Source: Hymenobacter sp. APR13
Lineage (GTDB): Bacteria; Bacteroidota; Bacteroidia; Cytophagales; Hymenobacteraceae
Assembly (NCBI RefSeq): GCF_000737515.1
Contig: NZ_CP006587.1
Span: 1,717,001 to 1,781,000 of the forward strand
DNA length: 64,000 nucleotides
Direction of reading: 5' to 3'
Shown here: one piece after another, positions 11,009 through 18,507 of the stretch
How the letters are laid out: each line of letters opens with the position of its first letter
Position numbering within the stretch: the first letter of the stretch is position 1
Made by a program: the position numbers and the translations under genes
The notes under the pieces: generated by a model
What the model was told of the DNA's origin: nothing
Database searches by the model: none
The model's input: only the letters and a program-made list of their open reading frames with translations

Positions 11009-12412
11009 TTAAAACTCCGCCGATTTCGGGAAGCGGGGGAAGGGTATGACGTCGCGGATGTTGGCCATGCCGGTTACGAACAGGATGAGGCGCTCGAAGC
11101 CCAGGCCGAAGCCGGCGTGCGGGGCGCTGCCGTAGCGGCGCGTATCGAGGTACCACCAGAGGTCTTCCTCGGGCACGTGCATTTCCTGCATGCGCGTACG
11201 CAGCTTCTGCAGGTCTTCCTCGCGCTGCGAGCCGCCGATGATTTCGCCGATGCCGGGAAACAGCACGTCCATGGCGCGCACGGTGCGGCCGTCGTCGTCG
11301 AGCTTCATGTAGAAAGCCTTGATATCCTTGGGGTAGTTGGTCAGGATAACCGGCTTCTTGAAGTGCTTTTCCACGAGGTAGCGCTCATGCTCGCTCTGCA
11401 GGTCGGTGCCCCAGTCCACCGGAAACTCGAACTTCTGCTTGGCCGATTTCAGGATTTCCACGGCCTCGGTGTAGGTGAGGCGCTTGAAGTCGTTGTCGAC
11501 CACAAACTGCAGGCGGGCCAGCAGCTCCTTGTCGTACTGGTCGTTGAGGAACTGCAGGTCGTCGGGGCAATGGGCCAGGGCGTAGCGCACGAGGCTCTTG
11601 AGGAAGTCCTCGGCCAGGTCCATGTTGTCGTGCAGGTCGTTGAAGGCCACTTCGGGCTCAATCATCCAGAACTCGGCCAGGTGGCGGGCCGTGTTGGAGT
11701 TTTCGGCCCGGAACGTGGGGCCGAACGTGTAGATTTTGCCCAGCGCCATGGCCGCCAGCTCGCCTTCCAGCTGCCCCGACACGGTGAGGTTGGTGGCTTT
11801 GCCGAAAAAGTCCTGCTTGTAGTCTACGTGGCCGGCATCATCCAGCGGCGGGTTCTGCTCGGGCAGCGTGGTTACGCGGAACATCTGGCCGGCGCCTTCG
11901 GCATCGGAACCGGTGATGATGGGCGTGTGGACGTAGAAGTAGCCGTGGTCGTTGAAGTACTGGTGCACCGCAAACGCCATGGCGTGCCGGATGCGCAGCA
12001 CCGCCCCAAACGTGTTGGTGCGGGGACGCAGGTGGGCAATTTCGCGCAGGAATTCCAGGGTGTGGCCCTTCTTCTGCAGCGGATATTCGGCGGTATCGGC
12101 CGAGCCGTAGACCGTAATTTCGGTGGCCTGGATTTCCACCGTCTGTCCTTTGCCCTGCGAGGCTACCAGCTGGCCGCGCACGGCAATGGCGGCGCCGTTT
12201 TCCACGCCGTCGGCCTTCAGCTTTTCCTCCGGAAACTGCTCGGCGTTGGCCACCACCTGGATGGAATTGAAGCCGGAGCCGTCATTCACGGCAATGAACT
12301 GCACGTATTTGTTGCCGCGGCGGGTGCGGACCCAGCCTTTCACCAGCACTTCGCGGTCCAGGTCGGTGCTGCGGAGCAGGTCCTGCACGCTGGTCTTTCG
12401 GAGGTCGGACAT
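11009..12412 (-). CDS. asnS: Asparaginyl-tRNA synthetase
   Basis: The class IIb aminoacyl-tRNA synthetase has 467 residues, the normal length. An N-terminal OB-fold anticodon-binding domain ([21 protein letters not shown]) is followed by the class II core, with motif 2 around [20 protein letters not shown] and motif 3 [16 protein letters not shown] near the C-terminus. The AsnRS-type signature, not AspRS, is supported by the ending RDVIPFPR. The start ATG at 12412 fits the family. It is divergent from rpoN, with a candidate -7 element 41 nt upstream. Confidence 0.96.
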   Translation of the reverse strand: MSDLRKTSVQDLLRSTDLDREVLVKGWVRTRRGNKYVQFIAVNDGSGFNSIQVVANAEQFPEEKLKADGVENGAAIAVRGQLVASQGKGQTVEIQATEITVYGSADTAEYPLQKKGHTLEFLREIAHLRPRTNTFGAVLRIRHAMAFAVHQYFNDHGYFYVHTPIITGSDAEGAGQMFRVTTLPEQNPPLDDAGHVDYKQDFFGKATNLTVSGQLEGELAAMALGKIYTFGPTFRAENSNTARHLAEFWMIEPEVAFNDLHDNMDLAEDFLKSLVRYALAHCPDDLQFLNDQYDKELLARLQFVVDNDFKRLTYTEAVEILKSAKQKFEFPVDWGTDLQSEHERYLVEKHFKKPVILTNYPKDIKAFYMKLDDDGRTVRAMDVLFPGIGEIIGGSQREEDLQKLRTRMQEMHVPEEDLWWYLDTRRYGSAPHAGFGLGFERLILFVTGMANIRDVIPFPRFPKSAEF

Positions 12413-12453
12413 GAGGTAGTCGGTTCTCGGAGGTTTGGAAATAGATAAGAAAG

Positions 12454-12461
12454 CAAAGGTA
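12454..12461 (-). promoter_or_regulatory. Candidate -7 element of asnS
   Basis: The minus strand reads TACCTTTG, a full match to TAnnTTTG, 41 nt before the asnS ATG. A -33 element is not evident. Confidence 0.42.
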
Positions 12462-12637
12462 GCGGATTTGGCAGCCCGTTTATATCCTTCTGGCTGTCGT
12501 CCTGCGCGAAACGCGGGTGCCGGCCACGGCCAGGGCGCCCCGAAACGGTTTCGCGCAGGCCTGCTACCAGCTGGCGCTGCGCCCGGAATGCCGGCCGCAA
12601 GCCAACATTTTCCCCGGAACGCAAGTACAGAAAGGCC

Positions 12638-12645
12638 TATCTTTG
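12638..12645 (+). promoter_or_regulatory. Candidate -7 element of rpoN
   Basis: TATCTTTG matches TAnnTTTG 51 nt before the chosen rpoN ATG at 12697. It supports that start over the longer open frame, which begins upstream of the element. Confidence 0.45.
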
Positions 12646-12696
12646 GCTACCATACCCCGTTTTCTATCTGAACAGGGTGCACGCGCTTTTCAGAGT

Positions 12697-14283
12697 ATGC
12701 AACGACTGGACATGAAGCAGCTTCTCTCGCAGAAGCTGAGCCCGCAACAGATACAATTCATTAAGCTGCTGCAAATCCCGACGGTGGAGCTGGAAGCCCG
12801 CATCAAGGAGGAGCTGGAAGCCAACCCCGCTTTGGAAGAAGGCGACGAGGCCGACGACGACTTCGAGGACCAGGAAACCGGCGACGATAGCAGCGACGAC
12901 ACCGACGACTTCGACGACCCGGACGCCGAGTTCGACAACCCCGACAACACGCTGGAGGAGGACTTCGACCAAGGCAGCGAGGAGCAGCCCGAAATCGAGC
13001 TGCCCGCCAAAGACGAGCCCGTGGAGCAAAAGGAGTCGGACAGCGCCGACGACCTCGACCTGAGCGACTACCTCAACGACGACGAAATAGCGGGCTACAA
13101 AATGCAGGGCGACGGCCCCGGCGACGACGACGACGACCGGGAAATGCCCCTGGCCGACACCAGCGGCTCGCTCATCGACAGCCTGCTCGACCAGCTGGGC
13201 TTCGCCAGCCTCGACGAGAAACAGGAAGCCATTGGTCGCCAGCTCATTGGCTCCATCGACGGCGACGGCTACATCCGTCGCGACCTGTCGGCCATTGCCA
13301 ACGACCTGGCCTTTGCCCAGAATATTGAGGCTACCGAGGCTGAGGTGGAAAGCGTGCTGCACGTGGTGCAGAGCTTCGACCCGGCCGGCATCGGGGCCCG
13401 CGACCTGCAGGAGTGCCTGCTGCTGCAGCTGGAGCGCCGCCCGCAGGACGAGGCCACCGAGCACGCCGAGCAGATCCTCAACGAAACCTTCGACGAATTC
13501 ACCAAGAAGCACTACCCCCGCATTCAGCAGCGCCTCGACCTCGAAGACGACGAGCTGAAGGAAGCCATTGCCTTGATTCTCAAGCTAAACCCCAAGCCCG
13601 GCGGCACCGGCCCGGTGGGCATGGGCAAGGTACAGTACATCATCCCCGACTTCATCCTGACCAACGACAACGGCAGCTTCAACCTCACACTCAACTCGCG
13701 CAACGCCCCCGACCTGCGCGTAAGCCCGGCCTACACGGAGATGTTCCGGGCCTACGACAAGGGTGCCAAGAAGGACAAGAAGCTCAAGGAAGCCGTGACG
13801 TTCGTGAAGCAGAAGCTGGACTCGGCCAAGTGGTTTATTGATGCCATCCGGCAGCGCCAGAACACGCTGCTGCGCACCATGGACGCCATTGTACGCTACC
13901 AGCGCGAGTTCTTCGCCGAGGGCGACGAGAGCAAGCTGCGCCCGATGATTCTCAAGGACATAGCCCAGGAAATCAGCATGGACATCAGCACCGTAAGCCG
14001 GGTGGCCAACTCGAAATCGGTGCAGACGGAGTTCGGCATCTACCCGCTCAAGTACTTCTTCTCCGAAGGCATTGCCACCGACTCGGGCGAGGACGCCAGC
14101 TCGCGCGAGGTGAAGCACATCCTGAAGGAAATCATTGAGGGCGAGAAGAAAGACCGGCCCCTGAGCGACGACAAGCTGGAAAAGATGCTCAACGCCCGCG
14201 GCTACAACATTGCCCGCCGCACTGTGGCCAAGTACCGCGAGCAGCTCAACATCCCGGTGGCCCGCCTGCGCAAGGAGCTGTAG
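12697..14283 (+). CDS. rpoN: RNA polymerase sigma-54 factor
   Basis: Sigma-54 directs RNA polymerase to -24/-12 promoters and needs AAA+ activators. The 528-residue protein starts MQRLDMKQLLSQKLSPQQIQ, the glutamine/leucine-rich region I that meets activators. Next comes a very acidic region II of roughly 130 residues (long Asp/Glu runs), larger than in proteobacteria but usual in Bacteroidota as far as I recall. The core-binding and HTH regions follow, and the RpoN box is present as ARRTVAKYREQL near the C-terminus. The frame is open 180 nt further upstream, but that part has no sigma-54 character and spans the predicted promoter. Confidence 0.95.
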   Translation: MQRLDMKQLLSQKLSPQQIQFIKLLQIPTVELEARIKEELEANPALEEGDEADDDFEDQETGDDSSDDTDDFDDPDAEFDNPDNTLEEDFDQGSEEQPEIELPAKDEPVEQKESDSADDLDLSDYLNDDEIAGYKMQGDGPGDDDDDREMPLADTSGSLIDSLLDQLGFASLDEKQEAIGRQLIGSIDGDGYIRRDLSAIANDLAFAQNIEATEAEVESVLHVVQSFDPAGIGARDLQECLLLQLERRPQDEATEHAEQILNETFDEFTKKHYPRIQQRLDLEDDELKEAIALILKLNPKPGGTGPVGMGKVQYIIPDFILTNDNGSFNLTLNSRNAPDLRVSPAYTEMFRAYDKGAKKDKKLKEAVTFVKQKLDSAKWFIDAIRQRQNTLLRTMDAIVRYQREFFAEGDESKLRPMILKDIAQEISMDISTVSRVANSKSVQTEFGIYPLKYFFSEGIATDSGEDASSREVKHILKEIIEGEKKDRPLSDDKLEKMLNARGYNIARRTVAKYREQLNIPVARLRKEL

Positions 14284-14302
14284 GGCATCGACTTAAGAGA
14301 AA

Positions 14303-14397
14303 CGTCATGCAGAGGCGTAGCCGAAGCATCTCGCCAGTGTGGTAACCTCCTTGATTACTACGCTAGCGAGATGCTTCGGCTGCGCCTCTGCATGACG
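14303..14397. repeat. GTCAT...ATGAC hairpin element, copy A
   Basis: The two 32-nt arms differ at one position (a G:U-tolerant C/T change), and the inner part CAGTGTGGTAA / TTACTACGCT extends the pairing. The arm word is CGTCATGCAGAGGC...GCCGAAGCATCTCGC. It begins 20 nt after the rpoN stop. Copy B at 61115-61216 has nearly the same sequence. Confidence 0.85.
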
Positions 14398-14433
14398 TGC
14401 TTTGTTTATGACGTTCTTTCTGCATAACGTTCT

Positions 14434-15087
14434 TTGTGCTTCACCCCTTTGCCTCCTGCTTCCTTGACCCGCACACTCGCCACGCTCCTATCGGCCGTTC
14501 TGCATCCGCTGCTGGTGCCCAGCTATCTGGTGGCCGTGCTGGCGTATGGGTTTCCGCCGGCCTTGCTGCCGCTGGAGGCGCGCTGGCAGGCGCTGCTGCT
14601 GGTGTGGGGGCTTACGTTCTGGCTGCCGGGGCTGGCGGTGTGGCTGCTGGTGCGTAGTGGCCGCGTGAGCTCCGTGGAGCTGTATGAGCGGCGCCAGCGC
14701 CCCCTGCCGCTGCTGCTGGCCGCCACCGCCTTTGCCGCGGCCACTGCCCTAGTGGCCTCGGTGCCGGCCTTTCGGGCGCCGCTGTTGCCGCTGGTGCTGG
14801 GCGGCATCACGGCGGCCGTGCTCCTGACGCTCCTTATTACGTTGTGGTGGAAAATCTCGGCGCACGGCGTGGGACTGGGCGGAGCCGTGGGGCTGCTGGC
14901 GCTGCTGGTGGCGCGCCCTGGCTTCTACCCCACCGATGAGCGCGCGGCGTGGTGGCTAGCGGCGGCGGTGCTGGCGGCGGCGGCGGTGTACTGGGCCCGG
15001 CTGCGGCTGCAGGCCCACACGCCCGCCCAGCTATGGGCCGGGCTGGGTCTGGGCGCGGCGCTGGTATTGGCTGCCGGCCTGGGCTGA
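14434..15087 (+). CDS. PAP2-like polytopic membrane protein
   Basis: The protein of about 210 residues has six or so hydrophobic helices, very rich in Leu and Ala. The second half shows KISAHGVGLGG and, after a spacer, RLRLQAHTPAQLWAGLGLG, which fit the C-terminal phosphatase motifs (SxxH...RxxxxxHxxxQ) of the PAP2/type-2 phosphatidic acid phosphatase group. The N-terminal KxxxxxxRP block appears as YERRQRPLPLLL. It could act on lipid pyrophosphates or be a degenerate relative. The start is uncertain: the open frame begins at a TTG, with further TTG codons at 14449 and 14464 and no early ATG. Confidence 0.7.
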   Translation: MCFTPLPPASLTRTLATLLSAVLHPLLVPSYLVAVLAYGFPPALLPLEARWQALLLVWGLTFWLPGLAVWLLVRSGRVSSVELYERRQRPLPLLLAATAFAAATALVASVPAFRAPLLPLVLGGITAAVLLTLLITLWWKISAHGVGLGGAVGLLALLVARPGFYPTDERAAWWLAAAVLAAAAVYWARLRLQAHTPAQLWAGLGLGAALVLAAGLG

Positions 15088-15220
15088 GGCCCGGCATTGT
15101 TCGTCGGGTTTAGAAGCTGGTTGACCTGCTGAGAATACAGATTGGTCCAAATGAGAGCCTAGAGACAAATCCGGGAAGTGCTACCATTAGTATGTAGCTA
15201 CATCAATCAACCTTTCTGCT

Positions 15221-15406
15221 ATGTCCTTCTTTCGTACTCTCGCTCTGGCCGCTTTCCCTCTCTTCTTGGTAGGTCTCTTGTTTCTGGAGTTGGTAGGCCC
15301 GGTGGCGCCAGCTACGCTACGTGCTGTCCGTCCGGCCCATACTTCCCTGGTGCAACGGTCTTCGCCGGTGGCTCCGGTTGCTACAAGCCGTCTGGTGGCT
15401 TCCTGA
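15221..15406 (+). CDS. Possible 61-residue single-pass membrane peptide
   Basis: ATG 15221 opens a short frame with a strong hydrophobic N-segment (MSFFRTLALAAFPLFLVGLL) followed by an Ala/Val/Pro/Arg-rich tail. It fills a gap between the PAP2-like gene and the convergent LytTR gene. I recognise no family and there is no clear terminator after it, so it may be chance. Confidence 0.3.
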   Translation: MSFFRTLALAAFPLFLVGLLFLELVGPVAPATLRAVRPAHTSLVQRSSPVAPVATSRLVAS

Positions 15407-15465
15407 TACCGGCTGATGCCGAGGCGGCGGCGCGGAAAGCCAGGCCGGCCCCACGCGCTCAAGCC

Positions 15466-16236
15466 TCACACCCGGATCAGGTACCGGTAAAAACTGTCGC
15501 GGTACGACTTGCCAATAGGCAGGCGGATGCCCTTCGTGAGGTTTACTGTGTTTTCCTCGATGCTGATCAAGTGGTCTACGTTGACAATGTAGGAACGATG
15601 GATCCGCTGAAACTGCCCCATTGGCAACTGCGCTGCCAGCAGTTTCAGGTTGCTGCTGACCAGTAGCTTCTGCCGCTCCGTCACCACGCTGGCGTAATCG
15701 TCTACGGCCTCTATGCAGACAATGTCGGCCATGTCCAAGCGTAGCAGCCGCGACCCACTTTTCACGAATAGGGCGGATGTGTAGCGGGGCATTTGCTCGG
15801 GCACAGTGCCCAGAGTGGCTGCCAGCAGCTGTTCGCGCACACGCTGCACGGCTTGCCGTAGCAATACCAGACTGACCGGATACTGCAAAGAAAGGACTGC
15901 CGGCAGTTCAAGGGCCTGCGTGGCATGGTGCTCTTGGCTGACCAGTACTATTAGTTCCGACTGGCTACGCAACAATGTCAGCGTATCCAGCACGTTCAGG
16001 CCGTCAATGTCGGCTGCTACGAACAAAATATCGGCTTGGCCGCCTTGTCGGAAGAAAGTAAGGGCCTCTTCGGCAGTAGCGCAGGAGGCGACCAGCGTCA
16101 GGTCGTCGAGTTGCTGAAGGAGATGTGTGAGGGCAATGCGCTGGTGTTCGTCGCCATCCAGCAAAGCACACGTGAGGGGGGAGGCAGGGTACACAGGTCG
16201 GATAAGGGGTAGCCAAATACTCACAGCGCCACGCAA
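15466..16236 (-). CDS. LytTR-type response regulator with a degenerate receiver
   Basis: The C-terminal LytTR DNA-binding domain is clear (about residues 150-256: FVKSGSRLLRLDMADIVCIEA, then GQFQRIHRSYIVNVDHL). The N-terminal domain aligns with CheY-like receivers, but key residues are missing: the phospho-acceptor position is Ala74 (LFVAAD), the conserved Lys is Tyr119 (SLQYPV) and the acidic pocket reads LLDGDE. It is therefore probably a phosphorylation-independent pseudo-receiver. No histidine kinase gene is adjacent. The start is uncertain: the open frame begins with TTG at 16236, and a GTG at 16224 (SIWLPLIRP...) is an alternative. Confidence 0.85.
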   Translation of the reverse strand: MRGAVSIWLPLIRPVYPASPLTCALLDGDEHQRIALTHLLQQLDDLTLVASCATAEEALTFFRQGGQADILFVAADIDGLNVLDTLTLLRSQSELIVLVSQEHHATQALELPAVLSLQYPVSLVLLRQAVQRVREQLLAATLGTVPEQMPRYTSALFVKSGSRLLRLDMADIVCIEAVDDYASVVTERQKLLVSSNLKLLAAQLPMGQFQRIHRSYIVNVDHLISIEENTVNLTKGIRLPIGKSYRDSFYRYLIRV

Positions 16237-16378
16237 TCCATTGCCTTGTGCTTCAAGGATTTCATGCCTGTACTGTTGAGTCTCCGCCCGATACGGTGCC
16301 TGACAAAGTGGGTTCAGCCTAACTCGGTGAATCCCCTATATTCACCGGTCAACACGTCTTCCTTATCGTTCTGCGCGC

Positions 16379-17785
16379 TCAAGCGCTATGTAGCGGAGCC
16401 TCACTGGCCATTTGTTGCATCTGCTGGCGTATCAATTCCTGCACCGCTGGCAGGTCGTAGTCGGCTTCCTGCCGGATGTGCTCCATCAGGCCCCGCATGA
16501 TGCGCTCCTGGCGCTGCCCATTGGCCAGGGCTTCGGCGTAAGGCGTATCGGGTGAGAACGTTACCTGCGAATAAAGTGGCAGCCACTGGTCGGGGTACTG
16601 GGCCGAGATGCGGCTTTCAATCTTTTTCTGGAGCAGAAACCGCGGGTCGGCCACCCGGTCGCGCATCTCCTCGAAGTTGTAGATGGCCAGGTCGGCCATG
16701 GCGTCGGCATTGGGCTTGCGCTGCTGCTGAAACTGCTGGAAGATGGTGTGCCAGTCGGGACCGTGCTGGTCGAGCAATTCGCTGAGCACGCGGCAGTCCT
16801 CAAACCCGGCGTTCATGCCCTGCCCGTAGAACGGCACGATGGCGTGCGAGGCGTCGCCGATAAGCACTACCTCATCCTGGTACGACCAGGGGTAGCAGCG
16901 TACCGTCACGAGCGAGCCGGTGGGGTTCTGGAAGAAGTCGTCGGTGAGCTCCGGCATCAGCGGCAGCGCATCGGCAAACACTTCCCCGAAGAAAGCTTCC
17001 ACCTGGGCCGGGGTCTGGAGCGCAGCAAAGGAGTGCGGGCCCTCGTACGGGAAGAATAGCGTACAGGTGAAAGAGCCGTCGAGGTTGGGCAGCGCAATCA
17101 TCATGTACTGGCCGCGGGGCCAGATGTGGAGGGCGTTCTTTTCCAGTTGCCAGCTGCCGCCGGGGCCGGGCGCGATGTTGAGCTCCTTATAGCCGTAATC
17201 GAGGTAGCTCTGCGAGTAGTTGTAGCGGTCGGTTTTCTGCAGGGCCCCGCGCACGGCGGAGTACGCCCCGTCGGTGCCGAACAGGCGCTGGTAAGGCTGC
17301 ACGTACTCCTCGTTGGTAGCGGTGTCGCGCAGGTGTAGCTCCTGGTCGCGCAGGTCTACGTGCAGGCATTGCTGGTCGAAGCGTAGCGTCACGCCCGGCT
17401 CGGCCTCGGCCAGGTCCAGCAGCACTTGGTTCAGCCCTGCCCTCGACACCGAGTAGATGGCCTGTTGGTTGTGGCCGTAGGGCTGGTGCGTGAGTTGGCC
17501 ACGCAGGTCGTGCATCACGCGCCGGTACATCGGAATGGCTACCTGCCGCACTTGCTCGCCTACGCCTACACCTTCCAGCGCCCGCCAGCCCCGGTCGGAA
17601 AGCGCCAGATTGATGGATCGGCCCTCCGCCGCCCCTACTCGGCGCGGGTCGGGGCGGCGCTCCAGCACCTGCACCGTATGCCCGCGCCGCGCCAGATACA
17701 GCGCCAACAACGAGCCTACCAGGCCGCCTCCCATCAATGTGAGCGACTCAGAACCAGTGGAAACAGGGCGAACAGACGCAGACAT
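16379..17785 (-). CDS. kmo: Kynurenine 3-monooxygenase
   Basis: This FAD-dependent aromatic hydroxylase converts L-kynurenine to 3-hydroxykynurenine. The GGGLVGS dinucleotide fold is near residue 20, DGAYSAVR in the middle, and the FAD-ribityl motif GDASHAIVPFYGQGMNAGFEDC spans the second half (broken here by no gap). The 468-residue length fits bacterial KMO. I prefer the ATG at 17785 (MSASVRP); the frame is open nine codons further. It sits alone, about 7 kb from kynU and its partners, and is co-directional with them. It supplies the substrate used by KynU. Confidence 0.93.
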   Translation of the reverse strand: MSASVRPVSTGSESLTLMGGGLVGSLLALYLARRGHTVQVLERRPDPRRVGAAEGRSINLALSDRGWRALEGVGVGEQVRQVAIPMYRRVMHDLRGQLTHQPYGHNQQAIYSVSRAGLNQVLLDLAEAEPGVTLRFDQQCLHVDLRDQELHLRDTATNEEYVQPYQRLFGTDGAYSAVRGALQKTDRYNYSQSYLDYGYKELNIAPGPGGSWQLEKNALHIWPRGQYMMIALPNLDGSFTCTLFFPYEGPHSFAALQTPAQVEAFFGEVFADALPLMPELTDDFFQNPTGSLVTVRCYPWSYQDEVVLIGDASHAIVPFYGQGMNAGFEDCRVLSELLDQHGPDWHTIFQQFQQQRKPNADAMADLAIYNFEEMRDRVADPRFLLQKKIESRISAQYPDQWLPLYSQVTFSPDTPYAEALANGQRQERIMRGLMEHIRQEADYDLPAVQELIRQQMQQMASEAPLHSA

Positions 17786-17984
17786 AGGGCAGACAGGCTG
17801 GTGGTGGAACAACTACGAAGCTACAGCTTACCGGCGGATTCTCTGCCGGCCTTGCGCTGGGCTTCGCCTGAAACCCAGTGCGGTTCGACGGGCACCAACC
17901 CTATTTCGACGGAAAGCCCAAACCCTGGAGCCTACGCTCAGTAAATTTGAATTATTAAATGAAATTTTATAACATCAACCCTCT

Positions 17985-18245
17985 ATGACACCTCTCGCTG
18001 CCTGCCCTGCTTGCCTGCGGTTCCCGATGCTGCCCGTGTCTACCGATCCGGCCACTTGGTGGTCATACCTACGGTCGGCCATGCAGCCAGCCGGGCCGGA
18101 CGAGGTGCCGGAGCCCCAACCTGCTGCCGAGGTGCCAACTGACACCTCCGCTTCGGTTGCCTCCGACACGTTACGCATCGGCGACTACACTGTCGGTGAG
18201 GAGAATTGCCCGGAGCTATACGGGCACCCTGACATCCGTTACTAA
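17985..18245 (+). CDS. Small hypothetical protein, 86 residues
   Basis: ATG 17985 opens a frame with an early Cys pair (ACPACL), a Trp pair, a Pro/Glu-rich middle and an ending GDYTVGEENCPELYG. No family is recognised. Support for a real gene comes from context: it begins after an A+T-rich, promoter-like stretch (17940-17975), and a textbook terminator starts 7 nt after its stop codon. No antisense alternative looks better. Confidence 0.45.
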   Translation: MTPLAACPACLRFPMLPVSTDPATWWSYLRSAMQPAGPDEVPEPQPAAEVPTDTSASVASDTLRIGDYTVGEENCPELYGHPDIRY

Positions 18246-18252
18246 CCTTGCT

Positions 18253-18275
18253 GCCGCCTTCGGGCGGCTTTTTTT
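18253..18275 (+). terminator. Strong Rho-independent terminator
   Basis: GCCGCC TTCG GGCGGC is a tetraloop hairpin followed by seven T, 7 nt after the stop of the 86-residue frame. Confidence 0.9.
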
Positions 18276-18422
18276 GCCTTGTAAAATCATCGATTCTGCT
18301 CCACTGAGTAGGACTGCGTTCCAGCGAAGCCATAGCATATAAAATTATACGTGTTTAATATTTGTTAAATACCATTATTTGCTTAACAATAAAGATTTGA
18401 TCTTCAAACGCTTGTGGTATTT

Positions 18423-18450
18423 TTTGTTAGGCATAACAACTATAATTTTG
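18423..18450 (+). promoter_or_regulatory. Candidate promoter of the TonB-dependent receptor
   Basis: TTTG at 18423-18426 and TAATTTTG at 18443-18450 resemble the Bacteroidota -33/-7 pair, with a slightly short 16-nt spacer. The -7 lies 57 nt before ATG 18508, inside the A+T-rich 18340-18500 stretch. Confidence 0.45.
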
Positions 18451-18507
18451 CGGGATATTCTCTTTTCAACTTTCTCAAATTTCGCTCCTTTTGCGTCTAA
18501 ATTCCCT

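Noticed and set aside
14303..14397. CRISPR repeat or transposon end
   Set aside because: Copies are hairpins spread singly between genes, with no spacer array, target duplication or transposase nearby.
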